DNA from: Blastococcus sp. TBT05-19
Lineage (GTDB): Bacteria; Actinomycetota; Actinomycetes; Mycobacteriales; Geodermatophilaceae
Assembly (NCBI RefSeq): GCF_003319095.1
Contig: NZ_QOHI01000001.1
Span: 1,178,001-1,242,000, forward strand
DNA: 64,000 nucleotides
Direction of reading: 5' to 3'
Of the stretch, positions 61,133-64,000 are shown one piece after another. The notes beneath the pieces were generated by a model. That model was not told the DNA's origin. It saw only the letters and a program-made list of their open reading frames with translations, and searched no databases. Each line of letters starts with the position of its first letter. Positions within the stretch are counted from its first letter, which is position 1. The translations under genes and the position numbers were made by a program.

Positions 61133-61762
61133 ATGACGGAGCAGACCCAACCAGGAGAACCGACAGGGGAAGGCTCGGCTGTACCAATCGGAGCTTCGAG
61201 CGCCGCGGAGGAGACGCCGCGACCACGCTCGACCTGGGGCTTTCCCGCTGCGGCTCTCGCAGTCGGGCTCCTCGTGGGAGGCGCTGTCGGAGCTGGTATC
61301 AGCATCGCGTCCAGCGATCCCACGCAGTCCGAGGAGTACCGGGCCCTCGAGCAGGACCTGGAGGCGGCAGAGGACCGGGTGCAGACGATGTCGGACCGAG
61401 CCCGGGAGGTGCAGAGCGCTGCCCAGGAGGCCGTCGATGAGGCCGCGCAGCGCCGTGCCGAGTTGGATGAGCGGGCCGCCGAGGTGGCCGCCCGGGAGCA
61501 GGCTGTGACCGCGGTGGAGCAGCAGATCGCGGCCAACTCGATCACCAACGGTATCTGGACAGTCGGTGTGGACGTCGAACCGGGGACCTACCGCGTCTCC
61601 CAGCCCTTGACCGGGTACTGCTACTGGGCGATCTACCGGACGGGGAGCAACGGCGACGACATCATCGAGAACGATGGACCGGAGGGCGGTTTCCCAACCG
61701 TGACCCTGAGCGCCGGCCAGGACTTCGAGAACAGCGGCTGCGGGACCTTCGTCAAGCAGTAG
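61133..61762 (+). CDS. membrane-anchored coiled-coil protein with C-terminal surface domain
   Basis: A 209-residue protein. Cytoplasmic N-terminus of 35 residues, one membrane span (PAAALAVGLLVGGAVGAGISIA), a coiled coil of about 70 residues (LEQDLEAAEDRVQTMSDRA ... DERAAEVAAREQAVTAVEQQ), then an outer domain WTVGVDVEPGTYRV ... GYCYWAIYR ... IIENDGPEGG ... SGCGTFVK with two cysteines that can pair. This last domain is widespread in actinobacterial lipoproteins and phage-carried genes. It stands alone between terminator and next gene: a candidate lysogenic-conversion (moron) gene altering the host surface. Function unproven. Confidence 0.8.
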   Translation: MTEQTQPGEPTGEGSAVPIGASSAAEETPRPRSTWGFPAAALAVGLLVGGAVGAGISIASSDPTQSEEYRALEQDLEAAEDRVQTMSDRAREVQSAAQEAVDEAAQRRAELDERAAEVAAREQAVTAVEQQIAANSITNGIWTVGVDVEPGTYRVSQPLTGYCYWAIYRTGSNGDDIIENDGPEGGFPTVTLSAGQDFENSGCGTFVKQ

Positions 61763-61837
61763 GTCGAACGCTGTCGGTGGTCGCCGCTACGGTCGGCGGC
61801 GAGCCCGCCGCACCCGCGGCCGAAAGAGGGAGTGGCG

Positions 61838-62173
61838 ATGCCTAGCGCCGAGGACGACAGGAAGCTCGTCCGGTACTTCGTGATGTCCGACAGGTACGAA
61901 CCTGAGGTGCAGGTTGGAGGCGAACTTCCCGAGGGTGCCTTCATGGTCTTCACGGTGCTCACCGGCGAGTCGCTGGACTTCTGGTGCAGCAAGATGGACG
62001 TGAAGGGGTCGGGAGGGTCCGTCCCTCAGCGGGTCAACTGGAGCACCACCAACAGCGGCACGCTGGTCGTGCACCGGATGGGCGACCCGGAGACGGCCCT
62101 GCGGCTGTACAGCCCGTCGGCGTGGCTGGAGGTTGATCCCACGCCGTTCGAGGCCATGCGGAGGCGTTCCTAG
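61838..62173 (+). CDS. hypothetical protein of the element
   Basis: A 111-residue soluble protein from ATG 61838 (GAGGGAG about 8 nt upstream; GTG 61832 also in frame). It reads LVRYFVMSDRYEPEVQVGGELP, FMVFTVLTGESLDFWCSKMDV and WSTTNSGTLVVHRMGDPETAL, all beta-type with a helical C-terminus. No known domain. Convergent with the tape-measure gene, 46 nt apart. Confidence 0.65.
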   Translation: MPSAEDDRKLVRYFVMSDRYEPEVQVGGELPEGAFMVFTVLTGESLDFWCSKMDVKGSGGSVPQRVNWSTTNSGTLVVHRMGDPETALRLYSPSAWLEVDPTPFEAMRRRS

Positions 62174-62219
62174 CGCGCCCTCCCAGGCCTCGAGCGGTAA
62201 CTCAGGCCGTAGGCCACCA

Positions 62220-64000
62220 TCAGCGGGTGCCCGTGAGGAACTCGACGTCACGCTGGGCTTCGACGATCCGCTGAGCGATGCGGCGCTCATCGGCCGTGTT
62301 GGCGGTGACCGTGATGTGCGTGCCTGCGCGCACAGCCGCGGCGGGCGACGAGTGGGTCCCGGTGGTCACCGCACCCCCCGACGCGTACCCGCGGATGGCC
62401 AGCGCGGCCTGCCGCAGCTGCTCCACGGCGCCGTGCCCACCGGCGGCCCGAACCTCTCGGGCGGTCCACACGTGCTCGTTGTTGGACAGGCGGGCCGGGA
62501 TCGAGTCCGACGTCTCCGATCCGGGGCCGAACACCGGACCGCCGGTGGCGCGCTGCAGGCCACCGCCGCCGCCCAAGCCGCCCAGGGTGGTGCGGGCCGC
62601 ACCCGTGTTCACGATCGCTTGGATCTGGATGGTGCGCCGCTGGTTCATCAGTGCCGCCAGCGCGTTCTCGGCCGGCGAGGTGTCGGCGGTGACGTAGATG
62701 CGCCCGTTCGGCAGGGTGCGCACCGTCAGGCCGAGGCCCTCCAGTCGCGCCTTCTGCTCGGCCGTGGGCGCGTCGATGAAGATCGTCTTGTTGCCGGGCA
62801 CCTGGATGACGGACAGGCCGAGGTCGCGCATCCGCTGCGCCGTGGTCGCCGCAGAGGCGCTGGTGCTGTTGAGCGCCACCCCCTCGGCCCTCAGCGTCTC
62901 GATCTGCTGGCCGATCGCCGCGGCCATCTCCGGGCCCGCCGCGGACTGCAGCCGGTACAGCTCGGCCAGAGTCTCTTCCTGGATGATGCGGGCGTAGCCG
63001 GAGTGCTCCTTCGACAGACCAGACAGGTCCGCCTGCTGCTGACCGAACGCGGTCGCGGTCGCCATCGCCTGCTCCTCGGCCGCCAGCATGGCCCGCTCGA
63101 CGTCCTCCTGCGAGGTTCGCAGGTTCTCATCGGCATTGGTGCGGTTCTTGATCGCATCCGCCAGGCCGGCCTGGGCGTCCTCCAGGTCGTTGACCGACTT
63201 CCGGTACGCGAAGCCCGAGTCGATCGCCGCCAGCGCCTGCGCTGCCTGCTCGACCATCGCCGACGTGACGCCGTCGAGCGCGAACTCGGTCGCTGTGGCC
63301 TGGCGCTCCAGCTCGCGCTCGGCGGAGGTGAGGGCCCTCGCCGCGCCCTCAGCCTCGCTGCTGCCCTGCCCGTGCTTGGCGACCATGTCGTTCAGGTGCT
63401 CGGTGGCGTTGGCGACGCCTCGCTGCGCCTTCTCCAGCGGCGTCATCGCTGCTTCCAGCTGCTTCGCCTTCTGCCCGGCCTGCTCCAGCGTCTGGGCGGT
63501 GGTCGCGTACTGCCCCTGAATGCCGGTGAAGAGGCCGACGAGAGCACCCTCGAAGCCCGAGTTGACCTCGGCCATCGCCGTGCCGAAGTCGAGCATCTGC
63601 GCGCGGGCCTCATCGGCAGCGTTGCCGCCCGCCGCGAGCGCCTGCGCCCACGAGGTGGCCTGCTCTTCCATGCGGGCCATGACCAGCGTGACGCCAGCGA
63701 TCGCAGCCCCGAGGATGGGTCCGGCCTTCTCGCTGAGGCTCTCGGCCTTCTCGCCAACCGCCTGCAGCTGCTCGCCCATCGCAGAGCCACCCTCGGAGGC
63801 TCCCTGCATCCGCCCGCCGAGGTCACCCAGAGCCGACCCGAGGTTGCTGAGCAGCCCGGTGGCCACCCCGGCGGCCTTGAAGGCGCCGAACGCCGCGACC
63901 AGCGGGGGCAGCGCCGGGCCCAGGGCCGTGACGACCGACAGGACCCCGCCCATGGCGGTCGACATCATCGGCAGCACCATCGAGGCAAGCTCGGCGCCCT
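62220..64000 (-). CDS. phage tail tape measure protein (partial)
   Basis: At least 593 residues; the frame is open to the window edge, so the N-terminus lies beyond 64000. The visible part has a hydrophobic segment (VTALGPALPPLVAAFGAFKAAG) like the membrane-spanning part of tape measures, long Ala/Gln/Glu-rich coiled coils (LEQAGQKAKQLEAAMTPLEKAQRG in parts), and a Gly-rich C-terminal ATGGPVFGPGSETSDSIPARLSNNEHV (in parts), which is characteristic of siphophage tape measures. It sets tail length and helps DNA entry. It reads opposite to the early genes, so the late genes face the other way. Confidence 0.85.
   Translation of the reverse strand, partial: GAELASMVLPMMSTAMGGVLSVVTALGPALPPLVAAFGAFKAAGVATGLLSNLGSALGDLGGRMQGASEGGSAMGEQLQAVGEKAESLSEKAGPILGAAIAGVTLVMARMEEQATSWAQALAAGGNAADEARAQMLDFGTAMAEVNSGFEGALVGLFTGIQGQYATTAQTLEQAGQKAKQLEAAMTPLEKAQRGVANATEHLNDMVAKHGQGSSEAEGAARALTSAERELERQATATEFALDGVTSAMVEQAAQALAAIDSGFAYRKSVNDLEDAQAGLADAIKNRTNADENLRTSQEDVERAMLAAEEQAMATATAFGQQQADLSGLSKEHSGYARIIQEETLAELYRLQSAAGPEMAAAIGQQIETLRAEGVALNSTSASAATTAQRMRDLGLSVIQVPGNKTIFIDAPTAEQKARLEGLGLTVRTLPNGRIYVTADTSPAENALAALMNQRRTIQIQAIVNTGAARTTLGGLGGGGGLQRATGGPVFGPGSETSDSIPARLSNNEHVWTAREVRAAGGHGAVEQLRQAALAIRGYASGGAVTTGTHSSPAAAVRAGTHITVTANTADERRIAQRIVEAQRDVEFLTGTR

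Overview
The window is typical chromosome of a very GC-rich actinobacterium. GC at third codon positions is near-saturated, GTG starts are common, several genes look leaderless (a TANNNT box 6-8 nt before the start codon), and the block phoH-ybeY-CBS protein-degenerate deaminase-era-recO-uppS has the actinobacterial order. Gene content and the palindromic intergenic element at 5419-5486 suggest Geodermatophilaceae (Blastococcus/Geodermatophilus/Modestobacter). That family assignment is inference, not a search result.

Layout. 1-5413: edge of a PhnD-type binding protein, then a branched-chain amino-acid (Liv) ABC importer with a fused LivM-LivG protein. 5498-13533: HIT protein, crotonase, and the phoH to uppS housekeeping run. 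13593-21758: small membrane protein, glycyl-tRNA synthetase, a frameshifted aldehyde dehydrogenase, a Dus-family tRNA-dihydrouridine synthase and pyruvate phosphate dikinase. 21806-26977 (minus strand): an AztC/AztD zinc pair behind a Zur-like box, a Lys-rich mini-protein, and the furA-katG operon. 27074-32604: YdcF-like protein, dnaG, tRNA-Asn and small unknowns. 32582-39259: P-type ATPase and an amide module (FmdA amidase, APC permease, cytosolic amide-sensor-like protein, MarR regulator). 39332-42344: cobalamin nucleotide-loop assembly (BluB-CobT fusion, CobU, CobS). 42400-53001: lipid and redox metabolism (acyl-CoA dehydrogenase, acyl-CoA synthetase, cyclase-family hydrolase, hydroxyacid-oxoacid transhydrogenase-like protein, LLM flavoprotein, thioesterase), a Ser/Thr kinase and small proteins. 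53106-56157: an ESX/type VII-like mini-cluster (WXG100-like protein, EspG-like protein, helical-domain lipase-like protein, lipoprotein). 56166-59228: a HelR-type RNA polymerase recycling ATPase with a rifamycin-associated-element-like palindrome, and WrbA.

59440-64000 is the edge of an integrated phage-like element. It begins at a 3' fragment of a tRNA-Met(CAT) gene, carries an excisionase-like HTH gene and small phage-type genes on the plus strand, and runs off the window inside a tape-measure gene on the minus strand. No integrase is visible; it should lie beyond 64000, as should the reconstituted tRNA.

Most notable: an AT-rich, TTA-containing block inside phoH (7492-7614); helR with its palindrome and an apparent CTG start; the tRNA-fragment attachment site; and the uncharacterised WXG100/EspG/lipase cluster. 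All function calls come from reading motifs and context; no database search was run.
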